25,000 nucleotides of DNA from Prorocentrum cordatum (GCA_963575745.1 CAUYUJ010005776.1:30385-55384); one strand, 5' to 3'. Positions 1-10,735 are shown, counted from the stretch's first letter. Made by a program: numbers and translations. Notes: generated from the letters alone by a model not told the origin.

Positions 1-185
1 CGCCTTCGCCAGCAGGGCGTGCGCGGGGGCGGGCCGGCTGTGCACAGAGAAGGGTCTCGGTAAGGAGAAGCGCCTGGCGGTCATGCGTGAGGCATACGTG
101 GCAGCCAGCGCTGTGCGGGGGGCAAAGTGCACAGCAAGTGAATCGTGTGGAGAAGTAGTATATGAGGACGTCTGAGGACGTTTGC
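1..185. other. No gene seen; window edge
   Basis: GC-rich sequence at the window edge. No ORF here has protein-like composition and I recognise no RNA gene. It could be part of a feature extending to the left. Confidence 0.4.
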
Positions 186-223
186 GGGAGGAGGAGGAGG
201 AGGAGGAGGAGGAGGAGGAATAC
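186..223 (+). repeat. GGA trinucleotide tract
   Basis: Uninterrupted GGA units on the + strand. They translate as poly-Arg, poly-Glu or poly-Gly depending on frame, which explains the ORFs over 162-605. I do not regard those as genes. Confidence 0.85.
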
Positions 224-535
224 GATAGGGGAGGCAGAGGGGACACGTGTGTGCGCGAAGGACCGCAGTCGCGGGATGCTGTTGTTGGGCGGTGCAATGT
301 CATCGTTGCCGTTTCTTCGTTTGGGGAATGTTGCACACGTGCTCGGAATGGGGCCGAGTGCTGCAACGCCGATGCCTATCGGACGTGCAGCCGTTCGAGT
401 GGTCAGAATCAACCCCTTCCGATTTCTCCCCTGCTCAACTTCCGCTGTCCTCGAAATGCACGTCTTCCTGGCGGGTCTCGCGCCCGCCATGGGTGACGGG
501 GGCTCGGTCTTAATGACACTCACTGTCGGGAAGAT

Positions 536-599
536 GGGGGGAGGAGGAGGAGGAAGAGGAGGAGAGGGAGGAAGAGGAGGAGGAGGAGGAGGAGGAGGA
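536..599 (+). repeat. Purine-only GGA/GAGGAA tract
   Basis: A second all-purine tract on the same strand as the one at 186-223. It ends directly at a perfect palindrome (600-621). Confidence 0.85.
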
Positions 600-621
600 G
601 TCTGAAACTATAGTTTCAGAC
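600..621. repeat. Perfect 22-bp palindrome
   Basis: The half-site GTCTGAAACTA is followed immediately by its exact reverse complement with no spacer, so the 22 bases are fully self-complementary. The palindrome abuts the preceding purine tract. Function unknown. Confidence 0.9.
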
Positions 622-626
622 ATGGC

Positions 627-652
627 AGGTGCCCTCGTCGCCGCGGGCACCT
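627..652. repeat. 8-bp inverted repeat, 10-nt loop
   Basis: AGGTGCCC (627-634) and GGGCACCT (645-652) are exact inverted copies around a 10-nt GC-rich loop, five bases after the 22-bp palindrome. The pair could form two consecutive hairpins. No gene ends convincingly just upstream, so I do not call a terminator. Confidence 0.75.
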
Positions 653-753
653 CAGACTGATGCGCTGGGGAGTCTGGGAGATGTCAGCTCTCTGTCCCCC
701 CCCTTGCATCGAACGCACGGTTAGAGATGCATGCCCCCCTGGTTCTCGGGCTA

Positions 754-1127
754 ACATATACATGTATATACATATATGTATATATATACATCAATATGTA
801 CATATATCACTATACATACAAACATATGTATACATATATACATTTATGTATATACGTACGTCGATGTGCATATATAAACATATATATGCATACATATATA
901 TGTGTGTGTATGTATATATAGATGTTTGCGCATATGTGTGTACATGTGCATGTGTATATATATACATATATATATATGTGATTACAATGTACACATATGT
1001 ACACATATGTACATATATATACGATGTATGTACAAGTACACAATAACAGCGCATGCATATACATATATATATATATATGTATATATACACACATCTCTCG
1101 ATATATAATGTATATGTATAAACATAT
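754..1127. repeat. ATATAC/ATATGT microsatellite
   Basis: About 370 bp of alternating purine-pyrimidine AT-rich sequence (TATACATATATG variants with TGTG patches). All ORFs here are Tyr/Ile/Cys-rich microsatellite translations and are not genes. Confidence 0.9.
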
Positions 1128-1470
1128 GTGTGTACGGGAAAATCCCACCGCCAGCGATCCCCTCCCCCGCGCCCCCCCCCACACCCCACGCCTCTCATGC
1201 GGTTCGTGGCCCCATGCGCGGAGCTCCACCGACAACGGTACGCACTTGTAGACACTCGCAATTGCATGTGGGTGTGTGTGTGTGTGCGGCCTCTGTTGTT
1301 GGTTGTCGGGCCGCCTCTAAGAGCGGAGTTGCTTCACGATTGCATGCCCGATCGGCAATTCCACTGGATGTCGCTTCACTTGGCGCGTTGCTTTGGCGTC
1401 CCGTATACTAGGCAATTGTGGCTCAACACGTTTTGCGTGCGCCATCGCCTTCCGCGGCAGTTGGCGCGGG
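1128..1470. other. Spacer; possible 3' splice or leader-acceptor site
   Basis: No recognisable gene. It contains C-rich and GT-rich patches. Near its end the sequence ccgcggcag (AG at 1459-1460) lies 10 nt before an ATG and could be a cis or spliced-leader acceptor. I did not find a dinoflagellate spliced-leader relic. Confidence 0.35.
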
Positions 1471-1911
1471 ATGGCCCCCAAACTATCACGCGAGACCAAG
1501 TTGGAACGCCAGCTCGAACGGGCAAAGCAGAAGATCGCACAGCAGGCCAAGGATTTGAAGACGCAGAAACGGTTTATCGACAGCACTGCTCGGCGCATTT
1601 CGGTGTATATCCAACCTGATGTCCAGCACTTGCTCAAGACACGATCGTCATGCACGGATGTTGACACCAGTAAAAAGCTCAAAGCTGTGGCGTATCACGT
1701 GAAAGGGATTGGAAGCCTCCTCGAGAGAACCAGGGAGGCGATCCGGTACAGGCGGAGCTCGGAGCGCATCAGGGCAATCGCACAAGAGCACAAAAAACAG
1801 TTGACACGTGACGCACTGGCGAGGGGCGAGACACCGCCCGTGCTCAAGAGGCCAGCAGGTGTTACCAACGATCCGATCCCAGTGGGGTACGTGTCGGTCG
1901 AGTGTCGCTGA
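1471..1911 (+). CDS. Hypothetical basic coiled-coil protein or exon
   Basis: I do not recognise a family. The ORF reads MAPKLSRETKLERQLERAKQ and continues as a charged, helix-prone stretch rich in Lys, Arg, Gln and Glu for about 35 residues, typical of a coiled coil. A middle segment (about residues 50-110) looks like ordinary globular protein, and a second basic helix follows. Composition is protein-like, unlike the simple-sequence ORFs around it. The frame is open upstream to 1393, but the ATG at 1471 follows an AG acceptor-like site by 10 nt, so I chose it. Near the end, gccagcag followed by gtgtta (around 1858) would be a good 5' splice site. The last ~17 residues before the TGA may therefore be intron read-through, with more exons lying elsewhere. 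It could also be the N-terminal piece of a transposon gene. Confidence 0.45.
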   Translation: MAPKLSRETKLERQLERAKQKIAQQAKDLKTQKRFIDSTARRISVYIQPDVQHLLKTRSSCTDVDTSKKLKAVAYHVKGIGSLLERTREAIRYRRSSERIRAIAQEHKKQLTRDALARGETPPVLKRPAGVTNDPIPVGYVSVECR

Positions 1912-2620
1912 ATAGCCGCGGCGCGCGTTTGGCGTGTCGGGTTGACACGTTTGGTGTCGACTGTGGGGCTTGCGTGCGTGTGTGGTCGCAGGATTGGTTC
2001 GCCTATTAGACGGCCTGGTCACCAGACGGCGGCGGACCAACCACGGATCTTGATGAACTGTAGTTTGCGCAGCGCCTCAGGGTTCAATATCATATCTGTG
2101 TGATTTGCCAGCATGGCTGGCAGCTACATGCGTCTGTGCGTTGGGCAGCCTGTTGTGTCTTAGTGGCGCCGTGTGCTGTTCTTGCAATTCCATATCTTCT
2201 GGCGGGCGCCATCATATAGGCGCGCCGCCTCTGCGCGTCCATATCGTGGCGCCGTGGCGCGCTGCGAGCGCAGATCTTCTGGCCCGCGCTGGCGCGTGCA
2301 GCAATCCTGCTCCTCCCTCCTCAGCCTCCTCCGACCACTGCTTTACACAGTGCACCAATGGTCCTGGCATACCCACATGGTTTGAGTTGTGCAGGCCCAG
2401 TTCTTTGAGAAGGTCGGCGGTGAACGTTGATGGGGGGCATCTCGGTTGGCATGCGCGTCGGTGGCTCGATCTCTTGAGGCGCGCCCTGGGGGCCGTGGGC
2501 CGTCGAGCATTCGAGGTGTTTCTTGTGATCTAACCTGGGGTGGGGCCTCGGGATGGGGCCTTGGACGATGAGGGCCAGGAGGCTGCATATGGGCAAGCCC
2601 AAATCTCACAGGGCCCATCA
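1912..2620. other. No supported gene
   Basis: ORFs on both strands (for example 2105-2533) have Arg/Pro/Cys/Ala-heavy translations with no motif and overlap each other on opposite strands. I see no repeat structure apart from GC-rich patches, and no gene I can support. Confidence 0.4.
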
Positions 2621-2631
2621 GGGGAGCTGCA

Positions 2632-2720
2632 GATGGGCATGCTGGCCCGTCAGGGCTTCAGGTGGGCATGTTGGCCCGTCAGGGATTCAGATGGGCATGC
2701 TGGCCCGTCAGGGCTTCACG
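2632..2720 (+). repeat. 30-bp tandem repeat, three copies
   Basis: Three consecutive units of the type CAGRTGGGCATGYTGGCCCG followed by TCAGGGMTT, period 30 bp. A more degenerate related piece (cccatcagggg) lies just upstream. The unit is a multiple of 3, so ORFs stay open, but nothing else suggests coding. Confidence 0.8.
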
Positions 2721-2751
2721 GGGCCCACCGCCTCGGCGATCGATCGATCGA

Positions 2752-2790
<39 letters not shown>

Positions 2791-3554
2791 CTGGTTATGA
2801 TGATGATGATGATGGTGGTGATGATGATGATGACGAGGATGATGATGTTGATGATGATGATGGTGATGATGATGAGGAGGAGGAGGATGAAGGGGAGGAG
2901 GAGGAGGAGGAGGGGAGGAGGAGGAGGAGGAGAAATACGCGGATGATGTTGCTGATGATGATGATGTTGCTGATGCGGATAATGTTGATGATGGTGATGA
3001 TGCTGCTGCTGGTGATGGTGATGATGATGCTGATGTTGATGCTGATGGCGATGTCGATGATTATATTGACGCTGATGCTGATGATGCTGCTGATGATGAT
3101 GCTGATGATGACGCTGCTGATGATGCTGATGATGGCGACACTGCTTATGATGATGACGCTGATGATGATGATGCTGCTGCTGATGATGCTGATGATCCTG
3201 ATGATGCTGCTGCTGATGAAGATGATGCTGATGATGATGCTGATGCCTGTGCTGACGATGCTGATGCTGCCGATGCTGCTGATTATGATGATGCTTCTGA
3301 TGCTGATGATGATGCTGCTGATGCTGGTGATGATGATGATGCTGATGATGCTGATGATGATGCTGATGATGATGCTGATGATGATGGTGGTGATGATGAT
3401 GATGCTGATGCTGCTGATGCTGGTGATGATGATGCTGATGATGATGATGATGCTGATGATGATGATGCTGATGATGATGATGATGACGATGATGATGATG
3501 ATGATGCTGAGGAGGATCATGGTGATGATTATGATGATGATGATGATGATGATA

Positions 3555-3595
<41 letters not shown>
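2752..3595 (+). repeat. 840-bp GAT-type trinucleotide array
   Basis: Almost continuous 3-bp periodicity: pure GAT/ATG runs at both ends (2752-2790 and about 3480-3593) and an interior with GCT, GTT, GAC and GGT variants. A purine GGA patch interrupts it at about 2873-2934. Translations are poly-Asp, poly-Met/Leu, poly-His/Gln (reverse strand) or poly-Ile/Ser (reverse strand). The long ORFs on both strands are consequences of the repeat and not genes. Confidence 0.9.
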
Positions 3596-3723
3596 CCATG
3601 CATCAGTGAAGGCACAATGAAGGCTTCGATCAACCATGCCAGTGCGTGGCACAATCACTGTAGCGAGTGCGCGGGCTGCCTCGCAAGGGAAATGACGCGG
3701 GGTGTGCCGACGTAGTGAGGGGT

Positions 3724-4150
3724 GTGTCGACATGGTCCGAGGCCGCCGTGCTAACCCTGCCATTGGGGCGTTCGGTGGAGCCCCCGATGGGACCACGATC
3801 TTCGCGAGAGGTGTGCCGAAATGGCCCGATGCCGCCATGGGAACCCTGCCACTGGCGCCTTCGATGCACACCCCCATGGGGCAGCCATCCTTGCGAGAGG
3901 TGCGCCGAAATGGCCCGCGGCCGCCATGCGAACCCTGCCGCTGGCGCCTTCGGTGTAGCTCCTGATGGGACCACGATCCTCCTGAGTGGTGTGCCGACAT
4001 GGCCCGAGGCCGCCATGCGAACCCTGCCACTTGCACCTTCTGTGGGGTTCCCCATGGGGCCACGATCCATGTGCGGGGTGTGCCGACATGACCCGAAACC
4101 GCCATGCGAACCCTGCCACAGGGGCTTCAATGGACGTTTGGGAACCCAAT
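3724..4150 (+). repeat. 89-bp tandem repeat, array 1 (~4.8 copies)
   Basis: The landmark GTGCCGAMATGGCCCG recurs at about 3724, 3813, 3902, 3991 and 4080, exactly 89 bp apart. Each unit also carries CGCCATGCGAACCCTGCCAC, then a CTTCGGTG element and a GGACCACGATCC element. Since 89 is not a multiple of 3, each copy changes frame, which argues against coding. The same unit recurs at 13495-13850. Confidence 0.9.
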
Positions 4151-4299
4151 CTCCCCATCGCTCGGACGCCCATTCCCTGAGCATGTGTCGTTTCCGTGCG
4201 TGTTTCCCCCACGTTCGAACGATGTTAAACAGCGGTGGGTCACGCGTAAAATGTTCATTACCTGAAGTGGCAATATCACTCGAGAAATACCAGAACTGC

Positions 4300-7200
4300 A
4301 TGCAACGCATCATTTCCCGACCCCATGTGGGCACGTCATGGTATAGATTGCGTGCAACGTTGTGTTTTTGTCGATATCAGTGCAAACGACGGTGGTCCGA
4401 ACAACCAGTGGCCACAACCCAATGGAAATCCTGATTGGTCACCCCAAAAAGGCATCAATGCATGTGGGGCCTCCCAACGTGCATAAACAGCGTGGCGGCA
4501 CGGCGCATACAGAGTACCATGGGGGCGATGTTAAACGCCAGAACCCACTAGTACATACCCAACGATGATGAAACAGTTGCCAAAAGACGGGGCCATCCCA
4601 ATGCTGACCTGCGAGGCTGAACACACATTGCAAAGCGCACTCGCGCGCTCGCGCGTAGCGGCGCGGCGCATGATCTTATACAGTGGGGGCGATGTTAATC
4701 CCGCACCCAATGGTGCAAACCCAAGTGACAAAATATCTGATCGGAGGACGGGGTCATCTCAGTGTGGACATGCGAAGCTGAATGCGCAATGCGACGCGCG
4801 CGCACTGCGGCGCGGTGCATCTTATGTATATATATACAAACATATTTGTATAATGTATATGTATACACACAATGCATACAATGGGTGATGTTCCACTCCA
4901 GAACCCAATGGTGGAAACCCAATGTATAATTTCATTCTCTGGTCTGATCATCCAAATGTGGATATACGAAACTTAATGCACAATGCGACGCGCGCGCTCG
5001 TGGCGGCGCGGCGCATATAGGTTTGATACAACGGGGGCGATAGTAACCTCCAAAGCCCAATGGTGGAAACCAGGGCTTCATTCTCTGATCGGACGGCGGC
5101 GACATCCCAGTGTTGATATACGAAACTGAATACACAGCGCGAAGCGCCGACGCGAGCGCCACGCGCGCGGCGGAACGGCGCATATAGATTGCACGCAGCG
5201 GGAGCGGTGTTAAACTCCAACAAATCCAGCGGTGAAAGCCCAATGTAAACTCTCATTTCCTGAACGGAAGACGGGATCATCCAAATATACACTATGCGAA
5301 GCGCCAGCGAGCGCGCGCGTGCGCGCGCGGCGGCACGGTGCATATATATATATACATATATGTATTAAATAAATTATTTTTATATATACACCTATATGTG
5401 TATATATGTATATATATATATATATTTATATATATACATATATTGTATACAGCGGGGGCGATGTAAAACTCGAAAGCCCAATGTTGATGGTGACAACCCA
5501 ATGTAAATAGTTATTCCCTGATCAGGCCCCCCCCCCCCCCCACCGTGGATATACACGACGATCATTGCGCAATGCGCGGTGCCAGCGCGCGCGCGGCGGC
5601 GCGGCGCATATAGTTTTTTTTTGGCGTTGTTAAGCCACAAAACCCAATCGTGAACACCCGGTGTAAAATTTCATTCTCTGGTCGGAAGACGGGGCCATAT
5701 CAATGTGGATATACGGAACTGAATACACAATGCAAAGCGTCAGCGCGAGCGCCGCGAGCGCTTGCGGCGGCGCGGCGCATGTAGTGATTTTTATTTGGTG
5801 GTTTGAGAAAAAATGAAAGAACAAACGTATGGCGACGTTATAAACCCCCGAACCCAATGGTGAAAACCCAATGTACAAAACCGTGGGCATGCGAAACTTA
5901 ATGCGCAATGCGAAGCGCAAACGAGCGCGCGCGCACGCGCGCGCGTGGCGACACGGCGCTAATAGATTGCAGGCGAAGGGGGCGGCGTGTAATTCCAAAT
6001 CCCAATGGTGAAAACCCAACGTAGGAATCGACTCCCTGATCGACGTGGGCACGAGAAGCTTGATTCGCAAAGCGAAGCGCCAACGCGCGCGCGCGCGTGT
6101 GGCGGCATGGCGCATGTAGATACAATGGGACCGACGTTGAACCCCGAAATCCACTGGGGAAGAACCCAATGTAACATTCATTCTCTGGCCCGAAGAGGAG
6201 GTCATCAAAAAATGTGGATATACGGAAATGAGTGCACAATGCGAAGCGCCAGCGCCACGCGCGTGGCACCGCGGCGCAACTTTATTGCATGTAATGGGGG
6301 CGATGCTGGGCCCCCAAACCCGATGGTGAAAACCGAATGTAATAATCCATTCTCTGATCGGAGGACAGGGTTATCCAATTGTGGATATGCAAAACGCAAT
6401 GCGCAATGCGACTCTCCAGCGCGCTCGCGCGCGTGGCGGCGTGGCGCGCACGCATGTATTGGATGCGTTTGGAGCGCCGTTGAACTCCAGAAACCAACAA
6501 CGAAAACCCAATGTGAACATTCATTCTCTGATCGGAAGGCGGGGCCATCCCAATGTGGACATGCGAAATTAAACGCAAAACAACGAAGCCCCGACGCGCA
6601 AGCGTTGCGGCGCGGCGCAGAAAGATTCCGCGCAATGGGGGCGACGCGTGCACTTCATTTTCTGATCAGAAGACGCGATCATCCCCGCGTGGATATAAGA
6701 AGCCGAAAACAAAATGGGGGGCGACAGCGCGCGCGCGCGGCGGCACTGCACATATAGATTTTACGCAGTGGGGCGGTGCTGGCATCCAAAACCCAATGGT
6801 GGTTTTCAATTGTAAAATTCATTTTCGGACCGTTGCAATGTGGACGCGCGAAACTGAATGCAAAATGCGAAGCGCCCTCGCGCGCGTGCGGCGGCACGGC
6901 GCATCTATATATGTATATATATATATAAGTGAATGTTTACGTATATGTGTGTATATATACATATATATACACATATATATATGCATGTATATGTGTGTAT
7001 ATGTATACACATATATACATATATGTATACACATATATATACATATATATGTGTGCCAGTCAATGGGGGCGCTGTGAAGATCCCAAATCCAACTATGAAA
7101 AACAAATGTAAAGCTCAATTCTCTGATCGGGCGACGTGGCCATCCAAATGTGGATATAACGCTTAATCCACAATGCTATAGGCGCCTGCGACCGCGCGCG

Positions 7201-7731
7201 GCGGCACGGGATATAAAAATGTCATGCCGTGGTAGCCGCGTTAAACTCCAGAACCGACTGGTGGAACATTATATATATATGTGTAGAAACATTTTCTGGT
7301 CGGAAGGCGGGGCCGCCCACGCGTGGGTATGCGAGAACCGCCATACTGCGAAACGCCAAAGAGCGCGCGCGCGGCAGCACGCCGCATATAGATTACACAC
7401 AAAGGGGGCGACGTTGAAGTTCAGAAGCAAATGGCGGAAAACAAACATTTCAACACAAAAACCCAAAGTAAACATGTATTCTCTGATCGGAAGACGGGGC
7501 CATCCCCGCATGGATACGCGAAACTGAATGCACAATGCGGAGCACCACTGCCGCGCACGCTGCGGCGCGGCGCACATATATGATGCCATGTAATGGAGGG
7601 GGGGGGGGGGGGGGGGGAGGGGGGGGGATGTTGGCCATCAAAAGCCAATGGTGAAAACCCGCTGTAAAACGTGAGTCCCTGGTCGGAATACGGGATCATC
7701 CCAGTGTCAGAATGCGCTATGCGACGCGCAG
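4300..7731 (+). repeat. Satellite A, + orientation, ~17-18 degenerate units
   Basis: Units of roughly 150-180 bp share an ordered set of blocks: GGGGGCGATGTTAA, then CCCAATGGTG with AACCCAATGTAA, then TTCTCTGATCGGAAGACGGG, then CATCCCAATGTGGATATGCG, then AAACTGAATGCACAATGCGA, then AGCGCCAGCGCGCG with a variable (GC)n core, then GGCGGCGCGGCGCATATAG. The last block is seen near 4655, 4803, 5003, 5171, 5330, 5592, 5765, 5946, 6100, 6263, 6435, 6606, 6738, 6887, 7198, 7374 and 7562. Units are diverged and of unequal length. ORFs within are short and arise from the repeats. AT microsatellites at about 4820-4875, 5340-5455 and 6903-7055 interrupt some units. Confidence 0.85.
5523..5541. repeat. Poly-C run inside satellite A
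   Basis: Homopolymer C run inside a satellite unit. Similar G runs occur at about 7597-7627 and 8347-8358 within other units. Confidence 0.7.
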
Positions 7732-7768
7732 GCGCGCGCGCGCGCGCGCGCGCGCGCGCGCGCGCGCG
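7732..7768. repeat. (GC)n tract at satellite inversion point
   Basis: Thirty-seven bases of strictly alternating G and C. To the left, satellite A units read in + orientation; to the right they read as reverse complement. The tract is the GC core of the two units that meet here. Alternating GC of this length is a classic Z-DNA or cruciform-prone sequence. Confidence 0.9.
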
Positions 7769-9180
7769 TCTGCGCTTTCCACGATTCATTCAGTTTCGCA
7801 TATCCACGTGGGAACGGCCCCATCTCCCGATCAGGAAATGAATTTTAACATTGTGGTTCCACCATAGGGCTTGGGAGTTGAATGTGCCCCCCTGATGCAC
7901 TATCTACATGCGCCGCGTCGCCACGCGCGCGCGCTGGCGCTTCGCATGGCGTGCCAAGTTGCGCAGGTATCCACATTGTGATGGCCCCGTTTTCCGATCA
8001 GAGCATGATTTTTAATACTGGGTGTTCACCATTGGGCTTGGAAGTCTAACGCCGCACTCTTGCGATCAAATCTAGGACGCACCGCGCCGCCACGCGCGCG
8101 CGCACGCGCTGGCGCTTCGTATTGCGCATTAAGTTTCGCATGTCCACATTTGGGATGGCCCCGTTTCCGATCAAGGAATGCATTTTCACATTGGGTGTTC
8201 ACCACTGGGTTGTGGAGTTTAACACCGACCACATGTGTAAAATCTGCGTGCGCCGCGCCGCCGCGCGCGCGCGTTTGCGCTTCGCCTCATTCAGTTTCGC
8301 ATATCCATATTTGGAGGATCGAGTCTTCAGATCAGAGAATCAATTGTTTCATGGGGGGGGGGGGGGGTCATCATTGGGTTTTTGAAGTAAATGTCGCCCC
8401 CCTGATATAAAATCTGCATGCGCCGTGCCGCCGCGCGCGTGGCGTGTGCCCTTCGCGTTGTGCATGCAGCTTTCGCATGCCCGCACGTGGGTGGCCACGT
8501 CTTCAGATCAGAGGATCAATTTGTCATTGGGTGTCCGTCACTATGTTTGCGAAGTCGACACAACCCCCATTGAATAAAATCTACATGCGCCGTGCAGCCG
8601 CACGCGCGCTGGCGCTTCGCACTGCGCATCTATATACCCACACTGGGATGGCCCTGTCTTCCGATCAGGGAATGGTTATTCTACATTGGGTTGTCACCAT
8701 TATAGGGTTTGGGGGTTATAACCCATCCACCATTCTATAAAATCTGCATGCGCTGTGCCGCCGCGCGCGCTCGCTGGAGCATCGCGTTATGGCAGTTTCG
8801 CGCGTCCACAGTGGGTCGATCCCGTCGCACCGCCTTCCGATCAGAGAACGTTCTTTTTTGCTTTTGGCACATCGGGTGTTCACCATTAGGTTTTGGAATT
8901 CAGCATCGCCCCCACTGCGCGCAAACTACATGCGCCGCGCCGCCGCGCGCGCGGCGCTGAGTTTCGTATTTCCACATTCGGATCAGCGCGCGAACTTTTA
9001 CAGGGGGTTTTCACCACGGGGTTCTGCAATTTAGCATCGGCCCCGTTGCGTCAAACCTGCATGCGCAACGCCACCACGCGCGCTTCGCACTGTGTTTCGT
9101 ATACCCACATCGATCAGGGAATGGGTTGTTTTACACTGGTTGTTCAACATCGTGTTGTGGTTATGGACATCACTCCCGTG
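7769..9180 (-). repeat. Satellite A, - orientation, left block
   Basis: The same blocks as at 4300-7731 but reverse-complemented and in reverse order: TTCAGTTTCGCATATCCACA, GGGATGGCCCCGTTTCCGAT, CACATTGGGTGTTCACCA, TTTGGAGTTTAACACCG and ATGCGCCGCGCCGCCGCGCG. The ATGCGCCG block recurs near 7909, 8080, 8250, 8418, 8586, 8751, 8930 and 9062. Confidence 0.85.
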
Positions 9181-9184
9181 CCAT

Positions 9185-9232
9185 GTTATATATATATATG
9201 TATATATATATGTATATATAAATACAAAAAGC
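9185..9232. repeat. AT microsatellite at satellite boundary
   Basis: A TATATATG/TATAAATA tract that separates the - oriented satellite A block from the start of the 206-bp repeat array. Confidence 0.8.
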
Positions 9233-10400
9233 CGACGCGTTCCTTCAGCCTCCTTAAAGGGCACCAGAAATTTTCGATTTCGCTTTTGCAATTCAATGTA
9301 GATTTATTAGTGGTGAATACGATAGAAGTGAAGCTTAGCGGTGCGCCGCCGCGCGCGCGGCGGCGCGCCTCCGAGCTTCGCTACTTGTCTGTTTCGTTTG
9401 AGACATCTTCAGTTCTGTATTATAAATATATAAAAAGCAGATGCGTTCCTTCAGCCTCCTTAAAGGGCCCCAGAAATTTTCGATTTCGTTTTTGGAATTA
9501 AATGTAGATTTATAAATGGTGAATAGTATAGAAGTGAAGCTTAGCGGGAGCGCAGCCGCGCGCGCGGCGGCGCGCCTCCGAGCTTCGTTATATGTCTGTT
9601 TCGTTTGGGACATCTTCAATTCTGTATTATAAAAATATCAAAAGCAGACGAATTCCTTCTGCCTCCTTAAAGGGCCACAGAAATTTTCGATATCGTTTTT
9701 GGAATTAAATGTAGATTTATTAGTTGTGAATAATCTAGAAATGAAGCTTATCGGGGCGCAGCAGCGCGCGCGGCGGCGCGTTCCCGAGCTTCGCTATTTG
9801 TCTGTTTCGCTTGAGACATCTTCAGTTATGTATGATAAACATAGAAAAACCCGACGCGTTCCTTCAGCCTCCTTAAAGGGCACCAGAAATTTTCGATTTC
9901 GTTTTTGCAATTCAATGTAGATTTATTACTGGTGAATACGATAGAAGTGAAGCTTAGCGGTGCGCCGCCGCGCCTCGGAGCTTCGCTACTTGTCTGTTTC
10001 GTTTGAGACATCTTCAGTTCTGTATTATAAATATATAAAAAGCCGATGCGTTCCTTCAGCCTCCTTAAAGGGCCCCAGAAATTTTCGATTTCGTTTTTGG
10101 AATTAAATGTAGATTTATTAATGGTGAATAATATAGAAGTGAAGCTTAGCGGGGCGCCGCCGCGCGCGCGGCGGCGCGCCTCCGAGCTTCGCTATGTGTC
10201 TATTTCGCTTGAGACATATTCAGTTTTGTATTATAAATATAAAAAAAGCAGACGCATTCCTTCAGCCTCCTTAAAGGGCGCCAGAATTTTCCGATTTCAT
10301 TTTTGCAATTAAATGTAAATTTATTCATGTCGAATAATATAGAAGTGAAGCTTAGCGGCGCGCCGCCGCGCTCGCGGCGGCGCGCCTCCGAGCTTCGCTT
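9233..10400 (+). repeat. ~206-bp tandem repeat with GC hairpin (satellite B)
   Basis: The landmark TTCCTTCAGCCTCCTTAAAG recurs at about 9240, 9446, 9653, 9859, 10051 and 10257, spacing 206, 207, 206, 192 and 206 bp; the short interval reflects a deletion in the GC core. Each unit runs from AGAAATTTTCGATTTCG through an AT-rich part (TGTAGATTTATTA), GAAGTGAAGCTTAGCGG, a palindromic core (for example 9343-9366, half-site GCGCCGCCGCGC), GAGCTTCGCTACTTG and CGTTTGAGACATCTTCAG. ORFs are kept open by recent duplication but change frame between copies, so I do not call genes. Confidence 0.9.
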
Positions 10401-10424
10401 CTACATTTGAAAACTACAAAAAGA

Positions 10425-10530
10425 TGCGCTGGTTTCCTACAGATTTTTGCACATTCCTATAATTCCTATAGATCCCATAAGATTCCTATTGGTTTCTATA
10501 GAGATTCCTATTGGTTTCTTCAGAGATCCC
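10425..10530. repeat. Short direct repeats of AGATTCCTATTGGTTTCT
   Basis: AGATTCCTATTGGTTTCT occurs at about 10479 and 10502, with degenerate copies (ATTCCTATAGATCCC) just before. Simple local duplication at the end of the satellite B array. Confidence 0.6.
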
Positions 10531-10591
10531 TCATGTGCCTCGTTTTCCCAGGATATTCAGCCACAGCGATAAACAAGTCCAGGGGGGCAGG
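10531..10591 (+). repeat. 60-bp dispersed repeat, copy 1
   Basis: Starts CATGTGCCTCGTTTTCCCAG and ends GTCCAGGGGGGCAGGG. It is closely matched at 16511-16571 (CATGTGCTTAGTTTTCCCAG to GTTCAGGGGGGCAGGG). Both copies lie downstream of satellite B sequence. Confidence 0.8.
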
Positions 10592-10658
10592 GGGAGGAGA
10601 GGAAATATATAAAGATACATGGAAAGATAGAAAGAGAAGAAGATGTAAGGATGAGGAA

Positions 10659-10690
<32 letters not shown>

Positions 10691-10735
10691 GGAGCAGGAG
10701 AAACAGCAAGAGGGAGGAGAGGAGAAGGAGATAGC
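10592..10735 (+). repeat. Purine-rich tract with long poly-G run
   Basis: A/G-only sequence with a run of nearly 30 G centred at about 10675, then GGAG-type repeats. Length of such a run is prone to assembly error. Confidence 0.75.

Noticed and set aside
162-605. ORF of 147 codons through GGA tracts
   Set aside because: Both ends are poly-Arg or poly-Gly from purine microsatellites; no domain-like segment between.
2553-3620. Long + strand ORF (355 codons) and the opposing poly-His/Gln and poly-Ile/Ser ORFs to 4105
   Set aside because: Products of a trinucleotide repeat and the 89-bp array; open on both strands at once.
3667-4434. ORFs over the first 89-bp array that resemble each other in Cys/Pro/Met content
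   Set aside because: The unit length is not a multiple of 3, so each repeat is read in a different frame; similarity is of DNA, not protein.
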